The position numbers were made by a program, and so were the translations under genes. 64,000 bases of DNA, taken from assembly GCA_022457155.1 (NCBI GenBank), contig JAJGOT010000215.1, positions 831,001 through 895,000 on the forward strand, given 5' to 3'. The stretch comes from Cladopsammia gracilis. Taxonomy: Eukaryota; Cnidaria; Anthozoa; Scleractinia; Dendrophylliidae. The notes under the pieces are model-generated. The model did not search any database. It had not been told where the DNA came from and worked only from the letters and a program-made list of their open reading frames with translations. How positions within the stretch are numbered: position 1 is the first letter of the stretch; each line of letters begins with the position of its first letter. Shown in pieces: positions 23,292 through 36,819 of the stretch.

Positions 23292-26200
23292 CCTGAAAGG
23301 TAAATTACCAAAGGCCAAACATTGTCGAACCGACAAGACTCTAAGGGTTATTACAAAAACTATCTCGGTTTGCCGCCACAGGCACATAGTTCGTACAGAA
23401 ATCGGCAATAATGCACGCCCACGGTAGAGTTTCACAGAGACATACAATACATTGGCCGTTTACATGTGGCGAACACGTGGCGAGCCGAAACTTCGCAAAC
23501 AAATCTTCGAAAACACTGTTAAGTTTAATGTAACAGTGTTGAAAACCAATAAACCATTAAACCGAACCAAACCAAACCAAAACGAACCACGACCAAATGA
23601 GATCACTCAAAATACACGACCAAAATAAGTCATACAGAACTGGTAAAATACGATACCTCAAATAGCTGGAGCGTTGGCTCCGCCGTAAACCTGAACAACA
23701 ACTTGCTGGACCAGTACTTAACCTTCGGGCTGGCCATGCATCCTGACAACTTGTTCTGCAGCGGGTGGAAGAAGAGCTTGCCCGTTCGCTGCCATTCAGC
23801 AAGTAAGTCGGGTTCTACTGATAGCAGCCAAAGCGTCCTTCGTCTCGGATAAAGTGAAGTGAAAGGGACAAAGCGTGCTAGTGTTTTCCATTAAATGTAC
23901 TCATTAATTAAATCCCCAGGGATCATATTTACAATTCAAATGGTATGTAAATAGTGCTATCCAGATGAAAATAAGTCTTTTAGTCGAGAGGTGGTCTCAG
24001 AGACAAGTCTCGGGAACAAATTGCAGTGAATTAACGACGAGTGTTCGGTTTTTATAAGAGATAATATAAAACACAACCATTTTAGTTTTGTGTTTAGACC
24101 TTTATCTTTTCTCGCTTAAAATTCACCTGCACAGGAGATGACGTCATAAAGCGCGGGTGTTGCCATTCCCTTCAACTTGTATCCGCAAATAGAAAAATAA
24201 TAATATATTTGTTAACAGCAAATTCTCGAAATCAGCAACACATGTGGCATCGATATTCAGTGACAAGAGATGTGGCAGTGGTACGGCTGAGGTTAAGGTA
24301 AAAACGTTTGTAATATCTAAAGCCATTTTGCCTACTCTCGAGTCGACCACGTACAGGTCAGAAAAGGTATTTTAATTACCTCTTTAGGACCTATTAAATA
24401 AAGTACCTCAATGCCTTTTATTTTCCTTTTAAATTTGCCGGAGAAATTAATGTGGGTAAAATTAATGTTCAAATTTTCGCGATATTCGATGAGTTTCTAA
24501 AAGCCGACAAAAAATTACGAAGCTTGAAGTCCAAACAATAGACTTTTTTTATTAATTTTGGCCAACCTTCAACGATGAGCGAATGAATATCCAAAATAAA
24601 TCCCCAGAAATTTTGACCAATCCCAGCCAAAACGTTCCTATATAAAAAAGGTTCTAATATAAAAATACTGTACATCTCAATCAATATTAAATACTCAACT
24701 TGCGATATACAACCAACAAAGTTTTATAGACTTTCTATTGGCCTTAAGTTAAGATTTCTGGATCGTTTTGATCGGTATGACCATAGATCAAAACCTGGAA
24801 AAACTCCTGCAGCAAATTATTGGGACTTCAAACAGAACGCGCTGACAAGGGTCATTCTTTAACACCATATAGGTTCTTAACATTAGCAACCGGAATTATA
24901 AATAACATTATAAAATCGCATAACGCGGTTTCCTTAAAATTTGATTAGAACATTTGGAAATTCTCCTTTGAGGAAAATTTAACAATTAGGTTTTGAAAAG
25001 TTAACAAAAGACTTTTGTTTTTTTAAAAATATATATATTTAAATCGGAATATGTTAGTTTCTATGTTATAAAGAAATGCACGTTGAATTTTCCGTATCGT
25101 AATAAAATTTTAAGTACATTTAGAGATTAAAGTTTTCTGATCTCTAAAGGCTAAACCCAAGATCCTGGTGCCAAAAGCAGTAACCGTTTTTTCAAGTGGG
25201 AATTTTTTTCAATTCTAAAGTGTTAAAAAGCATTTCATTCTAAAATAAGTAGAGGGCTTTATAGTTTTCGCTTGAAATCCACCTGTGCTGTAAATATGTC
25301 TATTGGTAACATTATCAAGTGGATGTTGTCATTTTCTTTAACCTAGCAACTGATAAAATAAAAATATATTCGTTACCATAGTATATAAATAAAAAAATAA
25401 GTAGTTTTAAATTTGAAATTTATGAATTAAGTTTTGTATTTCGATTTAAGGATATACAGAGCCCCTATATAGGTATCAGCCTTCGAGCAGACTAGGTTAC
25501 GTTGTATCAAGTTGTGCTACAGCTCAGAAATGCGGAATTGCTTTAAATTTGTTCCATTTGAAAGAGAACCATCGAAACTGTTCCAGAAAACCTGTACCTG
25601 AGCCACTTGTCTTGTGTTCGACCAATCAGATAAAATAACAATTACTCAATAAATTGACATGCATCAATCCTTCATTTATAAACAGTGTCGCTCCAAGGAT
25701 TAAAGTGCTCTCGCTTCTATTAACGGGAAGCTTACAGTGACCCCTGAAAAAGTTAGGAAGCAAAACTAGAAATAAACCATCGTTGAACGGTGAGTGCTTT
25801 ACTTTTTTTCCGTGCGATGAACATAACAAACAATGTTTGATTTAAACACGCACGGAAATTTAGGTCGTCGCTTTGTCTCAGCTAGGTTACGCGATATAAT
25901 TCTGTAATTAAAGTGACAATTTTGCTACACTTTTTTTCAGGCGGTTTTGGTTTTTCACGTACATAAAAAACTGTACTGTGCTTACATTAAAAAATCTTTT
26001 CGTTTGATTTGGCAATCTTTTTTTGCGGTTGATATCATGATATCAAGTTTTTTTTGCCAGAAGTAACACCGGAAACACTATTCATCATGCATCCGTGTGA
26101 TTGAATTTTCCCTTAACGCCATGATTCAGTACGCTCGTTCCCATTATTTATCTAGAAGTTAAACTCTTTATTTAGATTTAACTTCAGTTCATGGACTGAA

Positions 26201-27545
26201 CTTATTGAGCTTATTCGAATATGGGCCGATTTACGGCGACACAAATTTAAGAATATATTATAACTCATTTACCGATAATTGAGAATTATTGGCGTAAAGA
26301 TGTTTGAAACGAGTGAAGAAAATAGTCAACCACAATATTGAAATCGTTTGCTGTATTGCTTCCATACTTATTCATATTCCAAGCATAAGTATCAAATGAA
26401 AGAGCTCAATTAAATGTGTTGTTCACATAACATTTTATCTTTACAAATAAGCTAAAACAGATGGCATCAACCAAACTACTCAAAAAAACTCATCGTTTTT
26501 CGCCAAGCTAAAGCTGTTTTCAATAATGTTGAATTCGCAGATTTATATTAAACAGTTTGATATACGTTGTTATTCAAGATTTTTGGTGGCCATGGGTCGC
26601 CACTTTCCGGGGTGGTTGATTTAATTCGGAACTTTAATCTGCAAAAATTAGCTTCAGCCCCCAATGCAGTCAATGGTGCTAATGGCGCATAAAGTAAAGG
26701 CGAGAAGAGCACATCCAGAGAATCAGATTCGGCTCAAAAACGTCTTCGCGATTCCGATTTTTGTCGGATTTTTGCTTCGTCCATTCCGTTTCGACTAACT
26801 GACCCTGGGTCTCCGAGAATAACATCGCGAACAAATCTGTTCTCTCGATGTTTTCATTGATGACCAGAGGAGGTAACGATCGGTTGTTGATAATGTAATA
26901 TCCGATATATTTCGATGCAAAATAATTGCTCAAATGAAATCGTTATTGAATCATTAAAAAGATGGAAAACATGCATAGTGTATAAATTGGTTTTATTCCA
27001 AAATATGGTTACTTTACATTTTCCAGTTCTTTTGTCATTATTCGGTACTTTTATACAATATAGTTTCACGCAAATAACCTTGAAGATAAATTGACAAGCT
27101 AAGGTGTTTCGAGGTGTATGTTTAGAAACCCGATGAAAAACGTAGGGTGAATATCACCGTGAAATTGTTTGGCCCTTGACTAGGCTACCACCCCCGATCG
27201 GTCGAAAAGCAAAAGGTCTGATCTGGGACAACTTTGAATTTAGGAGTCATCAGGTCATGCTGGCGCTTCTCGCCTTCTCGCCTTGCAAATATCCACGGTT
27301 TTAGTTATTTGTTTCTTCTTCCGTAAATAAACTGAAATACATTATATTTGTGTTTACATTGGTCAGACATCGCGCGCTAAAATCACGCGTGAAAGAGCAC
27401 GCAAAGGCTATAGCAACATTGGATAAAAACTCTTTGTTGGCTAAACACCACATGCATGCTCCACAGCCACCAAATAGATTTGACGAGCGTCGAAATTGTT
27501 GACAGATCATCGGCATGGCGACAAAGACTAATTCTTGAAGCTTGG

Positions 27546-27725
27546 TATTCTCTATTTTCGAATTGCCCATAACACACTTTGTTTGCCCCCCAAATTTTGC
27601 ATAAACTATTGTTTTGAAATGCTCTTGGGAATATGCTGTTCTCCCAAGAGCATTAACAAACAATAGTTTATGCAAAATTTGGGGGGCAAACAAAGTGTAT
27701 TATGGGCAATTCGAAAATAGAGAAT
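27546..27725. repeat. Near-perfect hairpin, copy B
   Basis: Same foldback as at 5,671-5,850, retained without loss of pairing. The centre is AATATGCTGTT between CTCTTGGG and CCCAAGAG. Confidence 0.85.
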
Positions 27726-27926
27726 TCCGTGCGTAACACGAACGCTATAAACGAACACATAGCGCTTCCAAACGTTTACAATAACATTAAGAATTTGTAG
27801 AAATAATTAAGAATGCTCTAGAGACTTTTGTTTTCACCTCAAAATATTCTTTCAAGGTGCGATTTAATATTTGCATGTATCTTATACCATGAGGACGCCG
27901 TTAGGCATTTGCATTTTTATCTTTTG

Positions 27927-27958
27927 CTGAAGAAGGCAACAGTAGTTGCCGAAACGTC
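27927..27958 (+). repeat. CTGAAGAAG-hairpin-CGAAACGTC motif, copy B
   Basis: Copy B of the motif at 6,052, identical: CTGAAGAAG, stem GGCAAC/GTTGCC, GAAACGTC. It lies about 200 bp right of the long hairpin in both copies. Confidence 0.5.
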
Positions 27959-28269
27959 CAAAACAACATTTTTAGCCAGTGTCAACTTTTTAATATCTTT
28001 TTATTTTTTACATTATATTTGCTTAACATATTGCTTAACATCATTGTATTGAAGAACACCATCTCGGGTTATCAGTTTAAGATTATCGTATGGTAATTTT
28101 TATAATAGTGGACTTAAATCTGTAGAGTTAGTTTTCTCGAGAAAACCTTTTTCATAGGATATTTTCGGTTTTCAGCGGATCACAGAAAAAAAATCAAAAT
28201 TGCAAAGGGTTCATGCTAGATCGTATGTGTAATTTTTTTTTTTGCAATTCAATGTAGAGATACGTTGAT

Positions 28270-31200
28270 ATGGTGGCAAAGACGCAAGTAAAACCACTGC
28301 AGTCAGATTCCCAGCTTCTAGCAATTTCCACAAGGAACATCACTCGTAAGCGAAGACGCCTTCGAATCGCTGGAATGACGGCCATGTGCATGGTTGCCAT
28401 CACTGGTTTAATAGTTCTTACGATTTTGGACAGTATTAAAGCAAGACAGAAAACTGTCAAATTGAGAACACTGCAGGACACTGTAAAGTTGAGCATCGAG
28501 ATAGCAAACCTTGTTCACAGACTACAAATTGAACGTGGTGCCAGAGTTCTCTACGTAAGTTCTAGCGGCGATACAAACGCGCGGAAAACGGTACTGGAAG
28601 CGGAAAATATGACAGACAATTTGGTCAAAAACCTTGACACTTGGCCTCAGGATTTGGAGCGATATCAGTTTAATAGCAAAGACACTTTCATGACGCTTGT
28701 CAACGATCATCGTAATTCACATGATGCCAGCAGCAGCACGACAGAAGACGAGATCCGATTTTACTCAAAAGTTATCGCAGACCTGTTTGAGTGGTTATTT
28801 CGCAACGTACATTGGTCCGATTACGATGTTCCACCAGAATTAATTGGCTACGAAATGCTGCTCACCGGAAAAGAGAAAACAGGCATCGAACGTGCTCTTG
28901 GAGGTTCATTTTTCATTCGCGGACAATTTAACGACACAACAGAGCTTCTTTGGTTCGCGCAAGAAAACTTTCTTGGGAAGGAAAAGTTGAACTTTAGCTT
29001 GCGGTTAATGCCACAGATAAAGAGTATCTACGACAAAGTTTTGAAGGCTAGAAATCAGACGCTTTTATCGCAAGTCGAAAACAAAAGGAAAGTCATCTTG
29101 AGCAATAAAAAGCAACTCCCCTCAGCTGACGCCGGAATAAAATGGTTTCACCTCATGACGGCTTACATAGACGCGTTACTGGAGGTTCAGCATAAAACGG
29201 GTGCTTTGATCCTAGAGAAGCTTGAGGCTAATGTCAATCAAAGCAACACCGATTGGATTCTCAAACTCATTGTGTTTGGTTTTGTTGTGTTGTTGATGCC
29301 GTTTTTCGTGTACAGCGTTTACACGCTCCAGGGTTACGCTGCCAAGCTTCATCGAGCCACAAAAGATCTACAAGAAGAGAAAGAAAGAGCTGACACACTT
29401 CTTTATCAGATGCTGCCCCACCAAGTAGCTGAGCAGTTGAAAATCGGAAAGAGCGTGACAGCAGAGCAGTTCGAGAGTGTGACAGTCTTCTTCAGTGATA
29501 TTGTCAACTTCACGCAAATATGCGCTAATATTTCCCCGATGGAGGTCACGCAGATGTTAAACCGGCTCTATGGTCTCTTTGACAACCACGTCGACAAATA
29601 TGACGTATATAAGGTGGAGACGATTGGTGACGCTTACATGGTGGTGTCAGGACTTCCAGAAAGGAATGGACAAGATCACGTGGCCCAAGTAGCTCTGATG
29701 GCACTTGATATGGTGGATCTCATGGAAACATTGCATTTTGGGATCGAAAATGAAAACGATCATCTTTGTGTGAGAATCGGCATACATACTGGTAAATGTA
29801 GTAAATGTTATTTGTTTACCTAAGTAGCTCCAAAGAGAGATTAGGAAATCGTTTAACACTTTAACTCTCAAGAGCGCCAAACATCAAAATTCAAGAAAAA
29901 TCCCAAATTTCATTTCGTAAAAAAATGAAAAACAAATGGTACCATGTAAAAGTACTGCCGAAGAAGTTTCATTTGAATGGTCACACCATACGATTTCATC
30001 AACAGACTCAAAAGTTAGAATAAATGGTACCATGCAAAAAGTACTGCTGAAGAGGTTTCATTTAAATGGTCACATCATAGGATTTCATCCACAGACTAAA
30101 AAGTTAGAACTGCACTTCATGTCTTCAAAATTGACTCTGGTAGTGAAGGGGTTAAAAACGTACTTGAATTCTAGTTGTTATTGGACTGAGGATGAAGGAA
30201 AATCGGGATAAATACCCTTGGACTGAAAGGGGCGATTCAATCTAGATAGAAGAGCAATTTTCCAAGATTTTAGTTTTATCGGAATAAAAAGGAATTTGAC
30301 GAAGCTGAATTATATACACAGAAACCGGCTATTGCAGGGTGTGAAATGAAAACGCGATTACACGTTGCCCAAATTTTAACACCGAATAAGCTTTTACCTA
30401 GTATCGACAGTACGTTTATCATCACTAAAGTTCGCAGATATCTAATTTCATGAAAATCATTTAAAGGTGCTATGTCGCCATTTTAAATGTTGCTTTAAAA
30501 AGTCATATCAGTGGAAACCCACAGATAATGGTCCAGTTTTGTTTAAAATTATTCTGCTAGTGCTCTAAGAGTAAAAATAAGTGTCTTGGGCTGCAGCATA
30601 TATGTGGCCGGGTTGGAAATGGATTGCATCTTGAAAACATTGTGCTAAAACTCTGATTATGGTTTATTTTCTCTTCGAAAATGCTCTTGATATCTTCCTC
30701 TTAGTGTTCTATAAGCATTTCGTGTACGACAAAGGTACTTTGTTTTAATTTGGGGCAGTTTTGACCTAAAATCCTCAAAATCACCATGACATAGCTCCTT
30801 CAACATCACGTTACACTGTGTGTCACGTGACCAGTCTGCCTCATTTACAAAATGGCTGATTTTACACCGAAAATTTCTATGGTAGCCACTGTCAGTTTAT
30901 TTATGCCATCCTTCCCCCCTCCCCCTCTTTTCTCCGAAAAGTTCTATGGTAGCTACTGTCAGTTTATTTATATTGTCACTTCTTCCTCCCTCCTGCTCTT
31001 AATTTTAGCAACATGGAACTCATATTCCACCTCACCCCTCAGTTTTTTTATGATTTTTCGTTTTAGGCCCTTGCGCGGCGGGAGTTGTGGGAAACAAAAT
31101 GCCTCGTTACTGTTTATTTGGCGACACTGTAAACACCGCGTCAAGGATGCAGACGACGGGCATGCGTGAGTATTAGCTGAAAGGCTCTGGAAACAATGAT

Positions 31201-34200
31201 AACGAACACATAATTGCGTTCGACGTAAGGAGAACGCCATCCTAATTTCAACCGGATTTGGGTATCCTGTGGTCCGTGGGATACCTGTGCATGCCAGGCG
31301 CGAAGAATCGAGATTTTTTGGTTCGATGGACGGGCGATGTTCAAAATCTGCGCCATTTTGAATAATTTTTATGCGCGCACACCAATTTTAAGCCCAAAAG
31401 CTGGCCAAAGAAATTGCGGGCTCCACCTTTTGAGCTGAAAATACTTCGTGCGTCCGTCCGTGCGTTGACTTCTATCAAGCGTGGATAACTTTGGATTATT
31501 CGGTTAGTGCAATCATTTTTCTCAAACTTCTTGCGATGTTTCTTAAAAAGTTCATCGCTTCAACTTGTCAAACCCTTCCAGGAACGTTTTTAGTACTCCA
31601 AGAGCATGTGGAAAGCCCGACGTCGGCGTCCCAACTACAGTACAACAAACCGAAGACCTTCGCTGCTGTCCTGCTTTGAATTGATGTCCTCGAGTTTGCC
31701 GAACAACAAAGCAAATCAACCGATTACTCTGACCCAAAGTTGTCTCCGCAAAGCAAATCATTACCAAGCCATTGTGCTTTGACCCATAGCGGTCACAAAT
31801 ACAAACGAAACAAACCGAGTCATTGTACTTGGTGGCAAATCGAAGACCTTCGCTGCTGTCCTGCTTTGAATTGCATTGCCATTGCGCCAAATTTACATGT
31901 TTTGTTACATTTTCCCTTGCAACTATTCAAGTTGCTATCATTCATGTTACTGTTACAATATTTGTCTCGCACAATCAGTATCTGAACTACTTGTAACTAA
32001 GTAGATAGACATGTTTTGTTACATTTTTTGGTTTCACTATTAAAATTACCCTTGTTCATGTTGCTGTTTAAATACTTCGTGTTTCTCAATTAATGTCTCA
32101 ACTAATTTGCTTCTATCTTTTTCCTATGATTTTAGCTAAATTCATTGAACTTCGAACGCACTTATTAATCTTTGATTACTGCTAGTATCTACTGTCATAC
32201 ATATTGTTAAAAAGTATGAATTGAACAACTACTTAGCAAACAGACTTGCGAGTTAACATTGAATCCTAGACACTAAAATGGACTAAATATAATGCAAAAT
32301 TGACTAACTCAATATAAAATTAAAAAGACATTTACAGTCAAACATCTATTAAGCGGTCATCCTCTTTTAAACGGACGGTCGATTAACAAATCCCCGGAAT
32401 TAAATCGCTCCCCATATTTACTGTAAACTTGACATCTTTTAAGTGGTCACCTCAAAAAAGCAATCAGTTGGCTATTCCCTGAGGGTGACCGCTTAATAGA
32501 GGTTTGACTGTATTTATAAAAGGACGTTAGTTTAAAACGTTCATTGCGCGGACACGGGGCAAGATGTAATTATGGCAACGTTCTCTTAAACACCGTGACT
32601 TCTGTACAGGGAGGAGCTAGGTCGTGAAGGTAATGGGTGGGGTTAGTCAGTGGTGATCTTTTCTCCTAGCAATTGGTGTCTGTCTTTAGAATTAATTAAG
32701 TCCATAATCGATCTAAACTTGCTTGTATAACCATATCTGACTGCACGTTTGCAAAACTTGTTTCTTTAAGAGTAGTATTTACCTTTAAAAACGTAAGCCG
32801 AGATCTCTCATATATAAACTCTTCAAAGGCATTTGTAATACATGGCATATCTGCCGATCGATCGAGGCAAGCCAATCACGTGCATGAACCTTTATACCTG
32901 GCATATACCGGTATTCTGGTATGCCTGGAGATGGATTTGATATTATTCTCGGGAATGTCCAAACAATGTAATTATATATTGTTAAATTTTTAATGAAAAT
33001 AAGTGATTTTGAATCGTTGCCGAGTGATATTTATATCAAGATCACAGTGATCTTTATATAAAGAATATCAATATAAGTAGCCATTTTTCAGGATTGTCGG
33101 TACAACAAATGGTGACTTTAAAATGTTTGTTCATTACATGTTATACCATACCTTTTGCCATTCTATTTTAAAACTTCTCCAACAAAATAAACAACCAATA
33201 GTTTAGCAACTAACCCGTTATTTGAAATGACACCAGTGCCCACGTGTAAACTGTTAGGTAAGAAAGTAGATTCAATGATGTAAGCTTCTTATTTCTACTT
33301 GTTCTCTGCCACCGAAAAAAAATTGTCAAAGTCGTTTTATCTACCGTACCTTTAAACTTCGGTGTAGCATTTTTCAGGAGATAATTTTTAACTCAGAACT
33401 TTAAAATACCAAAACTTTCGACAGGATACGGGACGCTATGGTCACTTCGCCGATGCCATTCGTTATTTTAGCATATTTGTTGTATCCTAATCAGTCTACT
33501 TGTTTTTATTTCTCGTACGCTTATTTCCTCTTTGCACAAAAGAGCAGTTGTGTAATCTCCATGGGAACACGCTTTGTCTGGAATGTTTTTGAAGTCGTTC
33601 AAAAAAATTTCAGAACATGTTTTATCAGGTGTAAACTCTCAGCTTCGCCTCAAGTTTTTAAACCTGATAAACACTTTTGCTTAATTTAAAACATTGCATT
33701 AAATACTGCCACATATACTGTCACATTATATTGTCATACAGTTTTCATTTTGGCAAGATCAATCACGTTATAGCATACCCGCCCTAATATAATTATGAAT
33801 ACACATTCGTAAACGTTTCTATTTTTACAACATTCGTTTTCACATTTTATTTAACATTTTAAAGTGAGCTGAGTAGTTTTGATGTATGTTGTGGAGTACC
33901 TCACACCCAGCTATTAGCAAAAATTCAAAATGGCGGCGAACGGTAAATTTAAAAGCGAAAATAAGTAATATTCGTATCTAATTTTTTGTACACTAACATT
34001 TCCTCTCCACTTGTTATTTACTGAAAATTAAACTTCATTTTCATCAATATAAAACCATTTAACATGAATCTATTATAACAGTGAAGGTTTCCTTTGAGTA
34101 AATGTTTTCTTTCACTGTACCAGTTAGCTGTCTACTTAGTCAATACACGTAATCGGTGTTTTTATCTGTAAATTACGCGAAGTCAAATTTTAAAGCTGAC

Positions 34201-35191
34201 ATAACAATTCTCCATCTTTCAGCTCAGAAAATTCATGTCAGCCAGGACACAAATAATATGCTGATGTATCTTGGTGGATATACTTTGCAATTTAGAGGGT
34301 TAGTCGACGTCAAGGTACGTTTTTATAATATATTCTCAAACTATGGTCACACAGTAAAATTCCGAATTTAAAAAAAAAAATCCGAATTTAAAGGCCCACC
34401 TTCACCCAAAATGCCGTGCGCGCCGTGATCACTAGTCTCCCACGCAGCCGTCATTTGTCTCGTCACGCAAGGAGGAGCGTTGCGTGACGAGACAAATGAC
34501 GGCTGCGTGGGAGACTACGTGATCACTTTCTGTGCTGAATTTCGTGTAACACGAAATTCACGCTTGAATGCGTGCAACCAATCAGATCACGCGTATAAAC
34601 AATGGAGCATTTCAAAACAAAAACAAACGACCGCAAGGTCTTTTGGGCGAAGGTGGGCCTTTAATATACAAAAACTGAAAATAATTCGATGTGCTCTGAT
34701 TGGTCGAAGGCTATTCATTATTATACTAGTAAACCGCATAAAAATGCAGTTAATATATAAAATCAATATAAAACTCATTCTTCTGCTTTTCAAGTCAACA
34801 CACGGAGATTAACATTTTGCCGCCATCTTGAAATCAAGAGCGAGATCACGAGGTTGGGTGTCAACCAATCAGACCGGTGAAACTAAAATATGCGTGCTTA
34901 AAATTGCATGCACTAACATGACACAAACAAATACAAGAAAAGAGTCATAGCGTGAAACATGGCTCGCCAAGAGTAACAAACTTTCTTTTCGCGATAACTA
35001 TACTTAAAAACCCAAGATACAAACAAGTTCAACAGCCTGAATACAGTTAAAGCTTAACATGATAACATGATATCGTACAAACTGTCAATTAATTCCCTTT
35101 GTTTTTTTTTTTTTTTTTTTTTTTGCAGGGTAAAGGTGCAATGAAAACATACTGGCTTACAAAATACACTGTATCTCTAAAAGATCATTAA
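28270..35191 (+). CDS. NIT-domain receptor guanylate cyclase (intact copy)
   Basis: Predicted to convert GTP to cGMP at a membrane in response to a signal read by a NIT-type (nitrate/nitrite-sensing family) domain. Exons: 28270-29791, 31067-31165, 34223-34314, 35129-35191 (TAA); GT-AG introns keep frame, giving 591 residues. Residues 34-53 and about 329-350 are membrane segments; between them lies the NIT-like helical domain (about 75-310, with [20 protein letters not shown]). A signalling helix ([15 protein letters not shown], about 377-391) leads to the class III cyclase domain. Seen there: metal-binding D410 ([10 protein letters not shown]) and D454, guanine-selecting E450 (KVETIGDAY) and C523 (MPRYCLFGD), transition-state N530 and R534. 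All catalytic residues are present, so a homodimeric cyclase is expected. NIT-guanylate cyclases have been linked to nitric-oxide sensing in an annelid; the ligand here is unknown. Copy A at 6,398 is frameshifted. Confidence 0.92.
31215..32160. mobile_element. Insertion in cyclase intron 2 (copy B only)
   Basis: Copy A reads straight from AACGAACACGTAAT to ATCTACTGTCAT, whereas copy B has about 970 extra bases here. The insertion is bounded by TGCGTTCGA at the left and its complement TCGAACGCA near the right. Inside, AAGACCTTCGCTGCTGTCCT occurs twice (about 31,650 and 31,840) as a direct repeat. No transposase was recognised. Exact ends and the target duplication are uncertain because about 25 bp beyond the right repeat also lack a match in A. 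Confidence 0.55.
32335..32510. mobile_element. mariner/pogo-like MITE, TA target, copy B
   Basis: Same element as 9,612-9,801: CAGTCAAACATCTATTAAGC at the left and GCTTAATAGAGGTTTGACTG at the right, with TA on each side. It lacks the 16-bp internal duplication seen in A. Its presence in both copies dates the insertion before the block duplication. Confidence 0.85.
34392..34660. mobile_element. TTAA-target MITE with large central hairpin (copy B only)
   Basis: The ends AGGCCCACCTTCACCCAAAA and TTTTGGGCGAAGGTGGGCCT are inverted; TTAA is duplicated at 34,388 and 34,661. Copy A has the empty site GAATTTAATATTC. Positions 34,425-34,526 are a nearly perfect palindrome (GTGATCACTAGTCTCCCACG … and complement) with a 9-bp centre. 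A TTAA duplication fits piggyBac or Kolobok groups; the TIR does not decide between them. Confidence 0.88.
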
Positions 35192-35436
35192 TTGGTTCTG
35201 CTGGAGCAACATTATAGGCCCGTAACAGTGGGAGGAGCCAGCGGGGGCAGCTCCCCCCCCCCCCCCCCCAAAACAAAATATAATTTTCTCTGGCTCGAAT
35301 GAACAGCGGTCGTTTGTGTTAAGGTTTCGTTTTTCCTTGTTCAAGCATGATTATGTTCTTATTTATTTGGTAACAGCAACGTCGAAGAACAAAAAAAAGG
35401 AAAAGTAACTGATTCGGGGGCACCGACCCAACCTGA

Positions 35437-36080
35437 TTATTATTATCATTATTATTGGGAATTTTTCACAGGGTTTTTTCCCTAGGGCAATATTTCCAGT
35501 CAGGTCTCCTCCCAAGACCTTAGACTTCCATCACTTTCCTTAGGATATGTGCCGATCCAAGGAGAGCCTATTTTTGCATTATTCTTATTCTGTTCTTTAT
35601 TCGTATTTCAGTCTAAATGGCCCGTCATTATTATTGTTATTATGGTACAGTACTGTAATTGCGAATAATTTGTCTCTCTCAATTTAACCTCCGAGTTCAA
35701 ACCATGGACGTTGGATTGCAAAAAGGATTTCTACTTGATGGAGAGGACCCGCCTGAGAAGGCGCGCTGTAGAAAGGATAGTTATTTTCTGGAGTTCATGT
35801 ATGTTGATGTTGCCAGGGATCTTGTTGGTGTAGTTTTCCATGCCCTTCTTGATGGTGCCAAGGGCTTCCATAACCACCCGGGAACTGTTGTTGTTTTGAG
35901 CCCCCACATTCGCTCAACCTCGATTTCCAGATCTTTGTACTTGTTGAGCCTTTCCGTGGTTTTGACTGAGGTGTTGATGTCGAGGGGTACAGGCAAGTCA
36001 ATGAGAAGGCAGGTCTTGTCTTTCTTGTTCTTTAGCACAATGTCTGGCCTATTAGCTGCGATGGTCTTATCAGTGTGGAT
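35437..36080 (-). mobile_element. 3' fragment of an R2-like LINE (restriction-like endonuclease end)
   Basis: On the minus strand, from 36,080 down, the frame encodes DKTIAANRPDIVLKNKKDK and LLIDLPVPLD, the PD…D core of the restriction-like endonuclease of R2-type LINEs, then LNKYKDLEIEVERMWGL. A frameshift near 35,875 breaks the last part; the shifted frame continues with ALGTIKKGMENY and ILSTARLLRRVLSIK and stops. A roughly 250-bp 3' UTR and an (ATT)n tail follow (35,437-35,456). It is 5' truncated and inserted between cyclase exon 4 and the GGAGTCG MITE; copy A lacks it. Confidence 0.75.
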
Positions 36081-36163
36081 TGTAAATTGTAAATCGGAAA
36101 ACAAAAAGAAACATCTAACTGTTTTCTATCTTTGTTGCGGCATAAAGGCTGCGCTGTTTTTCA

Positions 36164-36570
36164 CTAGCGACGGAGTCGGAGTCGGAGTCGTAATCAAAAG
36201 CGTATCTAGTGAAAATCAGACAACGGAGTCGTAAGCAGAGCGTCGATTGCGCTTATGACTCCACCGCTTACGATCAAGTGAAAACTGGATTGTTGGAGTC
36301 GCAAGCAGAAATCTGTAATCGCAGGGCCAGGGAATGAGCATTTTGGTCTGTAGGTCTATTCTTCCGCGTCTGCTTGCGACTCCGACATTATAGTTTTCAT
36401 TATACATGTATACGTAAGCGACGGAGTCATAAGCGCAGTCGGACGAAAATGGAAACCTTCCTGAGTTTTTGCGACTCCGATTCCGTCGAGCTTACGTCGA
36501 CTCCGTTGTTTGATTTTCACTAGGTCGTTAGCGCCCTTATGACTCAGATAATGATCGACTCCGCTGCTAG
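36164..36570. mobile_element. GGAGTCG-rich MITE, copy B
   Basis: Ends CTAGCGACGGAGTCGG and CGACTCCGCTGCTAG. It is colinear with 16,755-17,158 and has a 3-bp shorter right tip, as in copy C. Confidence 0.8.
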
Positions 36571-36819
36571 AAAAGAAACAAAGAAGTGGGAGAAGAAGGT
36601 AGGATTGTAAATATGTAAATATTTGAAGGAATAAAGACTTGTAAATATGTAAACTTGTGCTGTAGCACATACTTTGTTGTTTTAGTAGTTCTTAGTTTTT
36701 AGAATTATCTGAAGCAATGTTTGGGCTGCTTCAGTGAGACATGCAGTTTGCATTATTGTTTATGACGTTTCGACATTTCCAACGCGAATAGGGCTGTTTT
36801 CACCCTCGTAAACAACGCT

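Larger units (their letters stand above)
23292..28269. other. Non-coding 5' flank of the cyclase, copy B
   Basis: It matches 1,413-6,397 with few differences. No coding exon is recognised. The T-tract and CAATGTAG|AGATACG just upstream of the ATG at 28,270 look like a splice acceptor, so transcription may start in a distant leader exon. A short upstream ATGTAG would be the only upstream start in the immediate leader. Confidence 0.5.
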
